From: an uncultured Erysipelotrichaceae bacterium
GTDB taxonomy: Bacteria; Bacillota_I; Bacilli_A; RF39; UBA660
Assembly: GCA_902766545.1 (NCBI GenBank)
Contig: CACXEC010000067.1
Span: forward strand, 1-14,681
Direction: 5' to 3'
DNA: 14,681 bases
Part shown: positions 6,825 through 13,609 of the stretch, piece by piece
Layout of the letters: every line of letters begins with the position of its first letter
Numbering within the stretch: the first letter of the stretch is position 1
Made by a program: the position numbers and the translations under genes
Notes under the pieces: model-generated
What the model was told of the DNA's origin: nothing
Seen by the model: only the letters and a program-made list of their open reading frames with translations
Databases searched by the model: none

Positions 6825-8531
6825 AACCACTTCTAAAACTTTTTCATGGATTTTAGGATCAGCATCTGATATAACGTTAATAGCTTGCTCTAAAGATGCA
6901 AGGTAGTCTCCACTATAAAATAATTCTTCTGATTTTTTCAAACCGTTATCTATTTTATTTATATTGCGATATCTATTCCCATAAACGATTGTCTTTTCAG
7001 CAAGAGAGGCATTTTTAATTAAATCCGTAGTCGTTTTATGAAGTTTTAAAATTAAGTCTCTCGCGGTATCCACTCTAGTATTTAAAATACGTATAGATAT
7101 TGGTTTCTTATTTAATTCATCTATCATATTATCTAAAGCATCATTTGCTTCATTTAATTCAATATAGTAGTTTTTAGGTATAATTGGTAGTTTATATGTA
7201 TTTAAATGTTCTTTACTATTTTGAAGAATCTTAGTTATTTCATCTAATTGATCTCTAGCTCTTAATTCATCCTCTTTTAAACTACTTAAATTCTTAATCG
7301 TTTCATTTAATTTTTCTTCATTAATATTAAGTTTATCATTTAATAGTTCTAATTCATTATTAAGTCTCGAATATGGAAATGTATGAGTCCTAAAGTTTTC
7401 TACTATTATTTCATAATCATTTTGAATAGTCTTAACATTTAAATTAAGTTCATCAATTATTTTTAATTCATCATCGGTTAAATCATAACTATATTTAATA
7501 TCTTCAATTTTAGAGCTTAATTTTTTTATAATAGCTAACATTTTTTTACACTTAATAGCAATTTTTCTGGCTAATTCATCATAATTTTTACGAGCACTCT
7601 TTTCTTTATCAAAATCATTATAAAGACTTTCAAAGTATTCATAAATAGTTTTAAGTTCAATTAGTGAATCACTTAAATTTAAAACATTTAATCGATCAAA
7701 TACATCAGCTATTTTTTTCTCTGCTTCAGAGATATTATATTCAATATTCAAATAGTCCAAAACATAGCCATCATTAGTCATTCTTTTGTAAATATTATTA
7801 ATTTCACTAATCTTATTTGGAATTAGTTTTTTTCCCATAACGATTACAGTTGGAGCTTCTTCAATAACTACTTTAGTGTTACCAATTAAATCTCCTAAAG
7901 CTTTAACAATTTTAGGAGCTTCACTATAATCATTATTCTCCATAGCTACTTCAAAAGCACTTAAAAGCTTATCAATATTTTCAAATTGTAATTCTAAAGG
8001 AACAGTAATAATTTCATAGTCATTTTGATTATTTTGATATTTTAAATATATTTCACGATAATCTCTTTTTAAATTAGTTACTATTTCCCTATTTTTACTT
8101 TCTGATAATGATATTTCTTTAATCTCCTTAAGTAAAAATTCACTTTTAGCTTTAATATAGTATATTTCTAATTCTAATTTAGCTGTTGCTTTAGCAATTT
8201 CTTTATGTTTTTTAGTTTTTATTAGTTCTTCTAAATCATTTAATTTCGTATTTAAAGATGGAATATCTATTGTTTTGATTTGATTATATCTTTCTTTCCA
8301 ACTTTCATATCTTTTTTCTAGATCTTTATTATTTATTAGGGACGCAACTTTATTTAATTCAGTTAAAATATTGGCCGATAAAATTAAATTTTTATCTCTT
8401 TCTAAGGTAAGTAACATACTATTATATTTCTTTTTATTATGTTTATTTATGAGCACTAAAACAACTACAATTAACGAAATTGCAATTACAATATAAACAA
8501 TACCTAAAATTATATAAGTCTTATCGTTCAT
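6813..8531 (-). CDS. ezrA: Septation ring formation regulator EzrA
   Basis: 572 residues, normal length. Topology as in EzrA: a single N-terminal membrane helix (about residues 7-28, rich in Ile/Val) with a short outside tail, followed by a long cytoplasmic region made almost wholly of charged, heptad-like helices (spectrin-like repeats). Near the C-terminus is YGNRYR, corresponding to the QNR patch region important for midcell placement. EzrA binds FtsZ at the membrane and limits and positions Z-rings. The start is the ATG at 8531-8529 with AGGG 8 nt before it; an upstream TTG at 8567 is not favoured. Context ezrA then desulfurase then thiI agrees with Bacillus. It lies just after the mutM terminator, so it needs its own promoter. 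Confidence 0.92.
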   Translation of the reverse strand: MNDKTYIILGIVYIVIAISLIVVVLVLINKHNKKKYNSMLLTLERDKNLILSANILTELNKVASLINNKDLEKRYESWKERYNQIKTIDIPSLNTKLNDLEELIKTKKHKEIAKATAKLELEIYYIKAKSEFLLKEIKEISLSESKNREIVTNLKRDYREIYLKYQNNQNDYEIITVPLELQFENIDKLLSAFEVAMENNDYSEAPKIVKALGDLIGNTKVVIEEAPTVIVMGKKLIPNKISEINNIYKRMTNDGYVLDYLNIEYNISEAEKKIADVFDRLNVLNLSDSLIELKTIYEYFESLYNDFDKEKSARKNYDELARKIAIKCKKMLAIIKKLSSKIEDIKYSYDLTDDELKIIDELNLNVKTIQNDYEIIVENFRTHTFPYSRLNNELELLNDKLNINEEKLNETIKNLSSLKEDELRARDQLDEITKILQNSKEHLNTYKLPIIPKNYYIELNEANDALDNMIDELNKKPISIRILNTRVDTARDLILKLHKTTTDLIKNASLAEKTIVYGNRYRNINKIDNGLKKSEELFYSGDYLASLEQAINVISDADPKIHEKVLEVVKEQ

Positions 8532-8572
8532 ATAACCATCCCTATAATATATAATATCATAAAACAATAAAG

Positions 8573-8595
8573 AAAAAAAGCCAGAATTACTTCTG
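8573..8595 (-). terminator. Terminator of mutM
   Basis: Short stem CAGAA/TTCTG with a 4-nt loop holding the stop codon, followed by GC and seven T on the minus strand. Confidence 0.7.
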
Positions 8596-9384
8596 ACATT
8601 TAGGGCAATAATAAGTACTTCTTCCCCCTACTTTTATATTTATTATAGTACTTCCACATACTTTACATTCTTTATCTTCCCGCTTATGAACCATTAAAAA
8701 ATTTTGATACTGACCAATAACCCCTAAACTAGATGTATAACTTTTAATTGTAGTTCCACCATATTCTATAGCTTTATTTAAAATAACAACTGAATTATCT
8801 ATAATACTTTGACAGTTATCTAATGATATATCTTCACCTTTTTTTAAGGGATTTATTTTAGATGCAAATAATACTTCGTTAACATATATATTACCAAGAC
8901 CTGACATAATACTTTGATCTAAGAGCAATTCTTTAATAGGAAGCTTACTTTTTAATTTATTTTTAAGTTCTTCTTTATTTATTTCAAATGGTTCTTTTCC
9001 TAATTTAGCTAAAGAATTATAATCATTTAAGTTTTTAGTTAACATCATTCTACCAAATTTTCTAGTATCATGATACCTTACAGATAAATCTCCAAACTCA
9101 AATATGATATGTTCATGCTTTTCAACTTTATCATTTAAAGATTTAATGAAATATTTACCTTCCATTCTTAAATGACTTATTAAATATAAATCTTCAAATT
9201 TAAATATTAAAAACTTCCCTTTAGTACTTATATCCGTTAATCTTTTACCAATTAAATTATTAAAATCAAGAGAATTTGGTTCAATAATCTTAGGATAAAT
9301 AATTTTAATATTAGTTATTTTTTTATTAAGTAAATTCCTTTTAAGAACTTTAGCAACTGTTCTAACTTCTGGTAATTCCGGCAT
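8587..9384 (-). CDS. mutM: Formamidopyrimidine-DNA glycosylase (Fpg/MutM)
   Basis: 265 residues. It removes oxidised purines such as 8-oxoguanine and cleaves the abasic site. PELPEV at the N-terminus gives the catalytic Pro2 and Glu3; Lys57 lies in the beta-hairpin GKFLIF; Met74 (HLRMEG) with Arg108 and Phe110 (DTRKFG) form the base-filling triad; Asn165 is in GNIYVNE. The C-terminal zinc finger is complete with Cys240, Cys243, Cys260, Cys263 and Arg255 in GGRSTYYC. Ribosome site AGGAGG 6 nt before the ATG. In Bacillus mutM follows polA directly; here the two are 700 bp apart with accessory DNA between, so mutM probably has its own promoter. Confidence 0.97.
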   Translation of the reverse strand: MPELPEVRTVAKVLKRNLLNKKITNIKIIYPKIIEPNSLDFNNLIGKRLTDISTKGKFLIFKFEDLYLISHLRMEGKYFIKSLNDKVEKHEHIIFEFGDLSVRYHDTRKFGRMMLTKNLNDYNSLAKLGKEPFEINKEELKNKLKSKLPIKELLLDQSIMSGLGNIYVNEVLFASKINPLKKGEDISLDNCQSIIDNSVVILNKAIEYGGTTIKSYTSSLGVIGQYQNFLMVHKREDKECKVCGSTIINIKVGGRSTYYCPKCQK

Positions 9385-9412
9385 TTTTAACCTCCTAAGA
9401 TTATTATAATAA

Positions 9413-9438
9413 ATAAGACTAGAATTATCTAGCCTTAT
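9413..9438 (-). terminator. Possible terminator behind the DUF285 remnant
   Basis: Stem ATAAGGCTAG/CTAGTCTTAT on the minus strand with one G-U pair and a 6-nt loop; the tail is T-rich but interrupted. It covers the stop (9437-9435) of the frameshifted tail of the remnant. Confidence 0.5.
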
Positions 9439-9661
9439 CTAACACCAAAAGTTAAAGTATTAGGAATATTAGTACCAGGATCATTAAATCTATCAGCATC
9501 TGCCTGATTTCTTGCATATCCAGTTGTGGCAGCACTATAGGAAACATGCCTGTCATATCTGTTACATTTGAAGTATCAAAGCTACTTAAATCTAATGTAG
9601 TAACTGCACTTTCATAAAACAATATAGATGCTATTAAGACAGTTTTACTTTTTTTATTCAT
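9435..9661 (-). pseudogene. Frameshifted remnant of a DUF285 (BspA-like) surface protein
   Basis: The reading frame from the ATG at 9661 gives MNKKSKTVLIASILF, a signal- or pilin-like N-terminus, then at once a DUF285-type repeat (LDLSSFDTSNVTDMTGMF). After that the frame becomes nonsense, ending at 9452. The alternative frame from about 9543 to 9435 reads SAATTGYARNQADADRF, then NTLTFGV, which looks like the conserved C-terminal end of such proteins. One missing base after TTTCC would restore continuity. The usual long series of repeats between signal and C-terminus is also missing, so the gene has suffered both an internal deletion and a frameshift. The promoter and palindrome are intact, so it may still be transcribed. 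Confidence 0.7.
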
Positions 9662-9667
9662 AAAAGA

Positions 9668-9690
9668 ATCACCCTACCTTCTAGAGTGAT
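9668..9690. promoter_or_regulatory. Operator-like palindrome over the start site, copy 2
   Basis: Arms of 9 bp with one mismatch relative to the perfect copy at 148-170 and the same 5-bp centre. It overlaps the -10 box; its downstream arm carries GGGTGAT, the likely ribosome site for the ATG at 9661. Confidence 0.5.
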
Positions 9691-9716
9691 TATACTATAA
9701 CCTACACAAGTGTCAA
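9689..9716 (-). promoter_or_regulatory. Promoter of the DUF285 remnant
   Basis: TTGACA (9716-9711), 16-bp spacer, TATAAT (9694-9689): consensus hexamers and no G tract, in contrast to copy 1. Confidence 0.75.
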
Positions 9717-9728
9717 ATTTGTGTAAAG

Positions 9729-9758
9729 TTGCATAAATATAAAAGTTTTTGCTATAAT
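9729..9758 (+). promoter_or_regulatory. Promoter of the convergent small RNA
   Basis: TTGCAT (9729-9734), 18-bp spacer ending in TGC, TATAAT (9753-9758), an extended -10. Predicted start near 9764-9766. Confidence 0.75.
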
Positions 9759-9763
9759 ACAAA

Positions 9764-9841
9764 TAGAAAGAGAGAAAGACCTCCTGTGGTCAGCCTCTCC
9801 TTTCGGATTGGTGGCGCACAACTAAGGTTGTGCGGTTTTTT
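9764..9841 (+). ncRNA. Candidate type I antitoxin small RNA, about 78 nt
   Basis: Bounded by a good promoter and a perfect terminator, with no start codon inside. Predicted fold: outer stem GAGAG (9770-9774) with CTCTC (9795-9799), inner stem GACC (9778-9781) with GGTC (9788-9791), and a hexaloop TCCTGT. The segment ACCTCC (9779-9784), which leads into the loop, is complementary to the ribosome site GGAGGT of the facing 24-codon gene. It also lies antisense to the 3' untranslated part of that gene's message. By analogy with the Fst, TxpA and BsrG loci it would be the antidote RNA. It matches no RNA family I recognise. Confidence 0.65.
9815..9841 (+). terminator. Terminator of the small RNA
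   Basis: Perfect 8-bp stem CGCACAAC/GTTGTGCG with a TAAG loop, followed by G and six T. On the minus strand the stem is not followed by T, so it would not terminate the facing toxin message well. Confidence 0.9.
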
Positions 9842-9914
9842 ATTTAAATAATATTACTATTAAGATAAATAAAAGTGTAAGTATTATTATTTGATTAAAA
9901 ATCTTTTGATTCAT
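9840..9914 (-). CDS. 24-residue hydrophobic peptide, candidate type I toxin
   Basis: The peptide starts MNQKIFNQ and continues as an uninterrupted run of Ile/Leu/Val/Phe from about residue 9 to 23, ending in Lys24: one membrane-spanning helix with a few charges at the ends. The ribosome site GGAGGTGAT (9927-9919) is the strongest in the window and sits 4 nt before the ATG, which argues strongly that the ORF is translated. A near-consensus promoter lies at 10018-9989, and the leader folds a hairpin over the ribosome site. The facing small RNA overlaps its 3' side. Size, hydrophobicity, sequestered ribosome site and convergent RNA are the hallmarks of type I toxins, but the peptide resembles no family member I can name. 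Confidence 0.7.
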   Translation of the reverse strand: MNQKIFNQIIILTLLFILIVILFK

Positions 9915-9923
9915 ACTTATCAC

Positions 9924-9954
9924 CTCCATTTCAGTTTTTTATGACCGAATGGAG
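9924..9954 (-). promoter_or_regulatory. Leader hairpin sequestering the toxin ribosome site
   Basis: In the minus-strand RNA, CTCCA (9954-9950) and TTCGGT (9949-9944) pair with ACTGAA (9935-9930) and TGGAG (9928-9924): 11 pairs with one G-U and one bulge, loop of 8. The 3' arm takes up GGAG of the ribosome site. Confidence 0.65.
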
Positions 9955-9988
9955 AAACCAACACATAAACTTTCTCTCTCAAGTTGTT

Positions 9989-10018
9989 ATTATAATTTTT
10001 ATCTATTCTTTATGTCAA
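9989..10018 (-). promoter_or_regulatory. Promoter of the candidate toxin gene
   Basis: Perfect TTGACA (10018-10013), 18-bp spacer, perfect TATAAT (9994-9989). Predicted start about 9985-9981, giving a leader of about 70 nt. It begins just after the polA terminator. Confidence 0.8.
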
Positions 10019-10021
10019 TAT

Positions 10022-10064
10022 AAAACCGTATGCAATCCCAGATAAATACTGAGTTTGCATACAG
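10022..10064 (-). terminator. Terminator of polA
   Basis: Minus-strand arms CTGTATGCAA and TTGCATACGG (10 bp, one mismatch) around a 19-nt loop, then TTTTA. About 20 bp after the polA stop. The plus strand also ends in five T, so it may work both ways. Confidence 0.65.
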
Positions 10065-10086
10065 TTTTTAAAATACTTAAAATTAT

Positions 10087-12642
10087 TTATTTTGCTTCAT
10101 ACCAATCTGTTCCAAAGTCTGTGCTTACTTTTAGTGGAACTTTTAAAGTTACAATATTTTCCATAACTTGTTTAACTAGTTCTTCTAACTTTTCTTTTTC
10201 TTCCTTTACTACATCAAAGATTAATTCATCATGAACTTGCAATAACATTTTTGATTTAAAGTTATTTTTTTCAAGTTCTTCATTTATTTTAATCATGGCC
10301 ATTTTGATAATGTCGGCACTAGTTCCTTGAATTGGAGTATTTAGGGCTATTCTTTCTCCTTGCTGACGAATTAAATAATTAGAATTATTAAGCTCATCAA
10401 TAATTCTTTTACGATTAAATAAGGTTCTAACTGAGCCAAATATTTTAGCTTCACTTACGATATTATCCATATACTCTTTAACTCCTGGATAAGTCGCTAA
10501 ATATTTATCAATAAACTTTTTAGCATCTTTAGGGCTTAAATGTAAGTTTTCTCCTAATCCAAAACCACTTATTCCATAAACAATACCAAATATAACTGCT
10601 TTAGCACATCTACGCATATCTTTAGTAACTTCTTCTTTAGGTATCTCAAATATATCACTAGCTACTTGAGTATGAATATCTTCTCCGTTTTTAAACGCTT
10701 CAATTAATTCTTTTGAATTACTAATATGCGCAAGTACTCTTAGTTCAATTTGCGAATAATCAGCGGATAAAAATAAGTCATATTCTGGAGTAAATGCTTT
10801 TCTTACTCTTTTACCATTTTCATCTCTTGTAGGAATATTTTGCATATTTGGATCAATACTTGATAATCTTCCGGTTCTAGTTAAAGCCTGTTTATAAATT
10901 GTATGAATTTTACCATCTTCTTTTATAAAATTATCTAGTCCTTCAAGATAAGTACTATTTAGTTTAGATAAGTTGCGATATTCTAAGATATATTCTATTT
11001 CTGGACAAGCATCTATTAATTTTTCTAAAGTTGCTGAATCTGTGTGATAACTCTTACCGGCAATTAATCTATGAGGATATGGTAAATTCATATGTTCAAA
11101 TAATACTTCACCTAATTGTTTAGGACTTGCGATATTAAATTCTTCACCAGTAAATTCATATATTTTTTTCGCTATTTCATCTAGTTTTTGATTATTTTCT
11201 TCTCTTAAAGAGCTTAAAACATTTCTATCACATTTAATTCCATTTATTTCCATACGAGCTAGTACTGGTATTAATGGCATCTCAGTATTTTCAAATAATT
11301 CATACATATCTTCTAATTTTAAATTACTAATTAATTTATCATGAGTATCAAAAACATATTTTGATTTTTGAGCTACTCCTATTTTTAATTTTTCTTCATC
11401 TTTTATAATTTCTTCATAAAATGGAACAGTGATGTCTTCTTTATTCATTAAAACAGCTAAATCATCTTTTATTTGATAATTTAAAAGATAAGTGGCTATC
11501 ATATTATCAAATATAGTATTAGTATTAAAATCATTTAATAGGACAATATTCTTTTTTAAATCATAAGTATACTTTTGATTATCTTTTAAATAGTCTAATA
11601 CTTCTTTTATTCTATCTTTAGAAATATAAAAAGCATTATGTCCATCATATAAACCCATTCCAAGGATATTTGCTATATGATAGTTTTCGTTATCACATTC
11701 TATATAATAAGAAACTGGGCCGCATTTATTAATTTCTTTTAAATCTTCTAATGTCTTAAAAGTAAATTCATACTCTTTTTCTTTTTTAGGTAGTTTCTTT
11801 AAAAGTGAATAAAATTCCAATTCTTCAAAATATTCTTCTAATTTTTCAGTTGGGCCATTATATGTCATACTATTTAAATCTTCTTTTAAAGGAACGTCTA
11901 GATATATCGTGCAGATGTCTTTACTAAAAAATGCACTTTCCCTATCATTAACTAACTTATCATGTAATGAGCCTTTAATTGAGTCAATATTAGCATAGAT
12001 ATTTTCTAAACTACCATATTCTTGTAATAATTTTAATGCAGTTTTTTCTCCTATTCCTTTGACACCTGGAACATTATCAGATGGATCTCCCATTAAAGCT
12101 TTTAAATCTATCATTCTAATTGGCTCAATACCATAGTCACTCATAAATGTGCGTGGATTATATCTAATAAATCCTTTAGTTTTTAATAATTTTACATCTA
12201 CTTCTTCATTAATTAATTGAAGTAAATCTTTATCAGATGAAACTATCGTAGCATCAAATTCAGGATCTTTTAAAACCATTTTAGAGATTGTTCCAATAAT
12301 ATCATCAGCTTCATAATTTTCAACTTCATAATGTTTAATGCCCATTGCATCTAGTAGTTTTCTTGCTTTTGGCATTTGTTCAAGTAAGTCTTTAGGTGTT
12401 TCACTTCTTCCTGCTTTATAACTAGCATATTTTTCATGTCTAAAGTTTTTACCAATATCAAAAGCAACAGCCATATAAGATGGATTTTCTTCAGCAATTA
12501 TTTTATTTATCATAGTAACAAAACCATATAAAGCATTAGTAGCTTCTCCTTTAGAATTTTTCATTAAATTGCCGGAATAAGCAGTAGCAAAATAGCTTCT
12601 AAACATTAAATTGTTACCATCTACAAGAATTACTTTTTTCAT
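10087..12642 (-). CDS. polA: DNA polymerase I
   Basis: 851 residues. Residues 1-290 are the 5'-3' exonuclease/flap domain (VDGNNLMFRSY, ENYEADDIIG, SSDKDLLQL, GDPSDNVPGVKGIGEKTA). Residues about 300-460 correspond to the proofreading fold, but the DxE-type metal-binding acids are missing (YYIECDNEN where they would be), as in Bacillus and Taq enzymes. The polymerase domain follows: TGRLSSIDPNMQNIP near 590-604, motif A DYSQIELR with Asp628, motif B RRCAKAVIFGIVYG at 677-690, and motif C QVHDE with Asp805 and Glu806. It fills gaps during repair and Okazaki fragment processing. GAGGTG stands 4 nt before the ATG, and a TATAAT at 12664-12659 is a likely -10 without a clear -35. Confidence 0.97.
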   Translation of the reverse strand: MKKVILVDGNNLMFRSYFATAYSGNLMKNSKGEATNALYGFVTMINKIIAEENPSYMAVAFDIGKNFRHEKYASYKAGRSETPKDLLEQMPKARKLLDAMGIKHYEVENYEADDIIGTISKMVLKDPEFDATIVSSDKDLLQLINEEVDVKLLKTKGFIRYNPRTFMSDYGIEPIRMIDLKALMGDPSDNVPGVKGIGEKTALKLLQEYGSLENIYANIDSIKGSLHDKLVNDRESAFFSKDICTIYLDVPLKEDLNSMTYNGPTEKLEEYFEELEFYSLLKKLPKKEKEYEFTFKTLEDLKEINKCGPVSYYIECDNENYHIANILGMGLYDGHNAFYISKDRIKEVLDYLKDNQKYTYDLKKNIVLLNDFNTNTIFDNMIATYLLNYQIKDDLAVLMNKEDITVPFYEEIIKDEEKLKIGVAQKSKYVFDTHDKLISNLKLEDMYELFENTEMPLIPVLARMEINGIKCDRNVLSSLREENNQKLDEIAKKIYEFTGEEFNIASPKQLGEVLFEHMNLPYPHRLIAGKSYHTDSATLEKLIDACPEIEYILEYRNLSKLNSTYLEGLDNFIKEDGKIHTIYKQALTRTGRLSSIDPNMQNIPTRDENGKRVRKAFTPEYDLFLSADYSQIELRVLAHISNSKELIEAFKNGEDIHTQVASDIFEIPKEEVTKDMRRCAKAVIFGIVYGISGFGLGENLHLSPKDAKKFIDKYLATYPGVKEYMDNIVSEAKIFGSVRTLFNRKRIIDELNNSNYLIRQQGERIALNTPIQGTSADIIKMAMIKINEELEKNNFKSKMLLQVHDELIFDVVKEEKEKLEELVKQVMENIVTLKVPLKVSTDFGTDWYEAK

Positions 12643-12680
12643 AAGACACCTCTTAATTATTATAATACAAATATCCGTAA

Positions 12681-12707
12681 ATAAAAATAAAAAGACTTTT
12701 AGTCTTT
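12681..12707 (-). terminator. Terminator of the transglutaminase-like gene
   Basis: Stem AAAGACT/AGTCTTT with a 3-nt loop and a long T-rich tail on the minus strand. The stem overlaps the stop codon. Confidence 0.8.
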
Positions 12708-13545
12708 AAAATAATTCAGCATATATTGATTTATTAAAAATATGTTCTTGATCAGTTAAATAACTAGAATCTACTAAAAAATAATTATAACTAACCAGAC
12801 TATTAGATTTTATTGGATCATCATAAGTTAAATCAATATGTAGCCATTTATTATTAATATATACAATATTCCATACATGGGATGATGATATTATTCTATA
12901 ATTAGGAATATTTAATTTATCTAAAATAATAGCAAGCACGTCAGCATAACCTGTACATATTGCTTTACCTTTTAAAAGAGCTGCTGTAGCTTTATAATTG
13001 TCTACCTCTTTTTGATCATAAGAAATATTATTTATAAGGTAATCATGAATTATAATTAGTTTTTCTTCATTGGTCATTTCTTTAGTTATTAAATAATTAA
13101 TTAAAAGGTCAATTTGGCTTTCTAAATAATTTATTTCATTTTTATTATATATTTTATTAAAAGTTATTACATATTTATTATCTTGGTATGATAAGTAATA
13201 ATCTTTATAACTATTATAAGGACTAACTAAATTGTTAATAATATATAATTGTGTCTTGTTATTTAAGGTTTTTATAATATCATTTAAACAGTCATAATTA
13301 TCTTTACAACTAAATGAAAAACTGTTTAACCCACTATTTAATGAAGTATAAAAAATATTAAGTAAGTCCTGACCACTAGCTATCGTATTATCACTTGTTA
13401 GAGAAACAAAATTATGTTTAATATTCTTTGAATATTTATTATATATTGGTAACTCTTTATTTATATTTATCTTATTTATTTGACTATTAATTATTATGAA
13501 TGAGACATTCATAATAATTAATATAATTAATAATATTTTTTTCAT
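12706..13545 (-). CDS. Membrane-anchored or secreted transglutaminase-like protein
   Basis: 279 residues. Residues 4-20 form one hydrophobic segment after two Lys, a signal peptide or anchor; no lipobox Cys follows, so anchoring is the simpler reading. The C-terminal half holds the transglutaminase-like core: Cys197 in GKAICTGYADVLA, His223 in SSSHVWN and Asp238 in WLHIDLTYDDP, the order Cys-His-Asp of a papain-like catalytic triad. The middle (about 40-155) is unrecognised. Bacterial proteins of this type may be proteases or cross-linking enzymes acting at the surface; the substrate here is unknown. It has its own promoter embedded in the whiA terminator and its own terminator, so it is probably monocistronic. 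Confidence 0.85.
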   Translation of the reverse strand: MKKILLIILIIMNVSFIIINSQINKININKELPIYNKYSKNIKHNFVSLTSDNTIASGQDLLNIFYTSLNSGLNSFSFSCKDNYDCLNDIIKTLNNKTQLYIINNLVSPYNSYKDYYLSYQDNKYVITFNKIYNKNEINYLESQIDLLINYLITKEMTNEEKLIIIHDYLINNISYDQKEVDNYKATAALLKGKAICTGYADVLAIILDKLNIPNYRIISSSHVWNIVYINNKWLHIDLTYDDPIKSNSLVSYNYFLVDSSYLTDQEHIFNKSIYAELF

Positions 13546-13568
13546 AATCCACCTATAAATTAAAGTGT

Positions 13569-13596
13569 ATTATAACAAAAACAAGTAGAATGTCAA
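13569..13596 (-). promoter_or_regulatory. Promoter of the transglutaminase-like gene
   Basis: TTGACA (13596-13591), 16-bp spacer, TATAAT (13574-13569). The -35 lies in the loop of the whiA terminator hairpin. Predicted start near 13562, then AGGTGG and the ATG at 13545. Confidence 0.7.
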
Positions 13597-13609
13597 TTCT
13601 ACTTGTTTT
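13577..13609 (-). terminator. Terminator of whiA
   Basis: Perfect 14-bp stem (13578-13591 with 13596-13609) and a 4-nt loop, with five T at the 3' end on the minus strand. The last codons and stop of whiA make the 5' arm. Confidence 0.8.

Larger units (their letters stand above)
9643..9729 (-). repeat. Promoter/palindrome/start module, copy 2
   Basis: Second copy of the module at 123-218, here 87 bp because it lacks the 9-bp G expansion. It ends inside the -35 of the oppositely directed small-RNA promoter at 9729. Confidence 0.85.

Noticed and set aside
9452..9542. Reading the end of the 69-codon frame as a real hydrophobic C-terminus
   Set aside because: It is the out-of-frame reading of a tail that makes conserved sense in another frame down to 9435.
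9764..9841. Known riboswitch or housekeeping RNA (6S, SRP, preQ1, fluoride, guanidine)
   Set aside because: None of the consensus cores I can recall fits, and the RNA does not lead into a plus-strand gene.
9941..10045. Plus-strand ATG frame of 34 codons facing the toxin promoter
   Set aside because: No ribosome site (T run before the ATG), no promoter, and it overlaps the toxin promoter and polA terminator.
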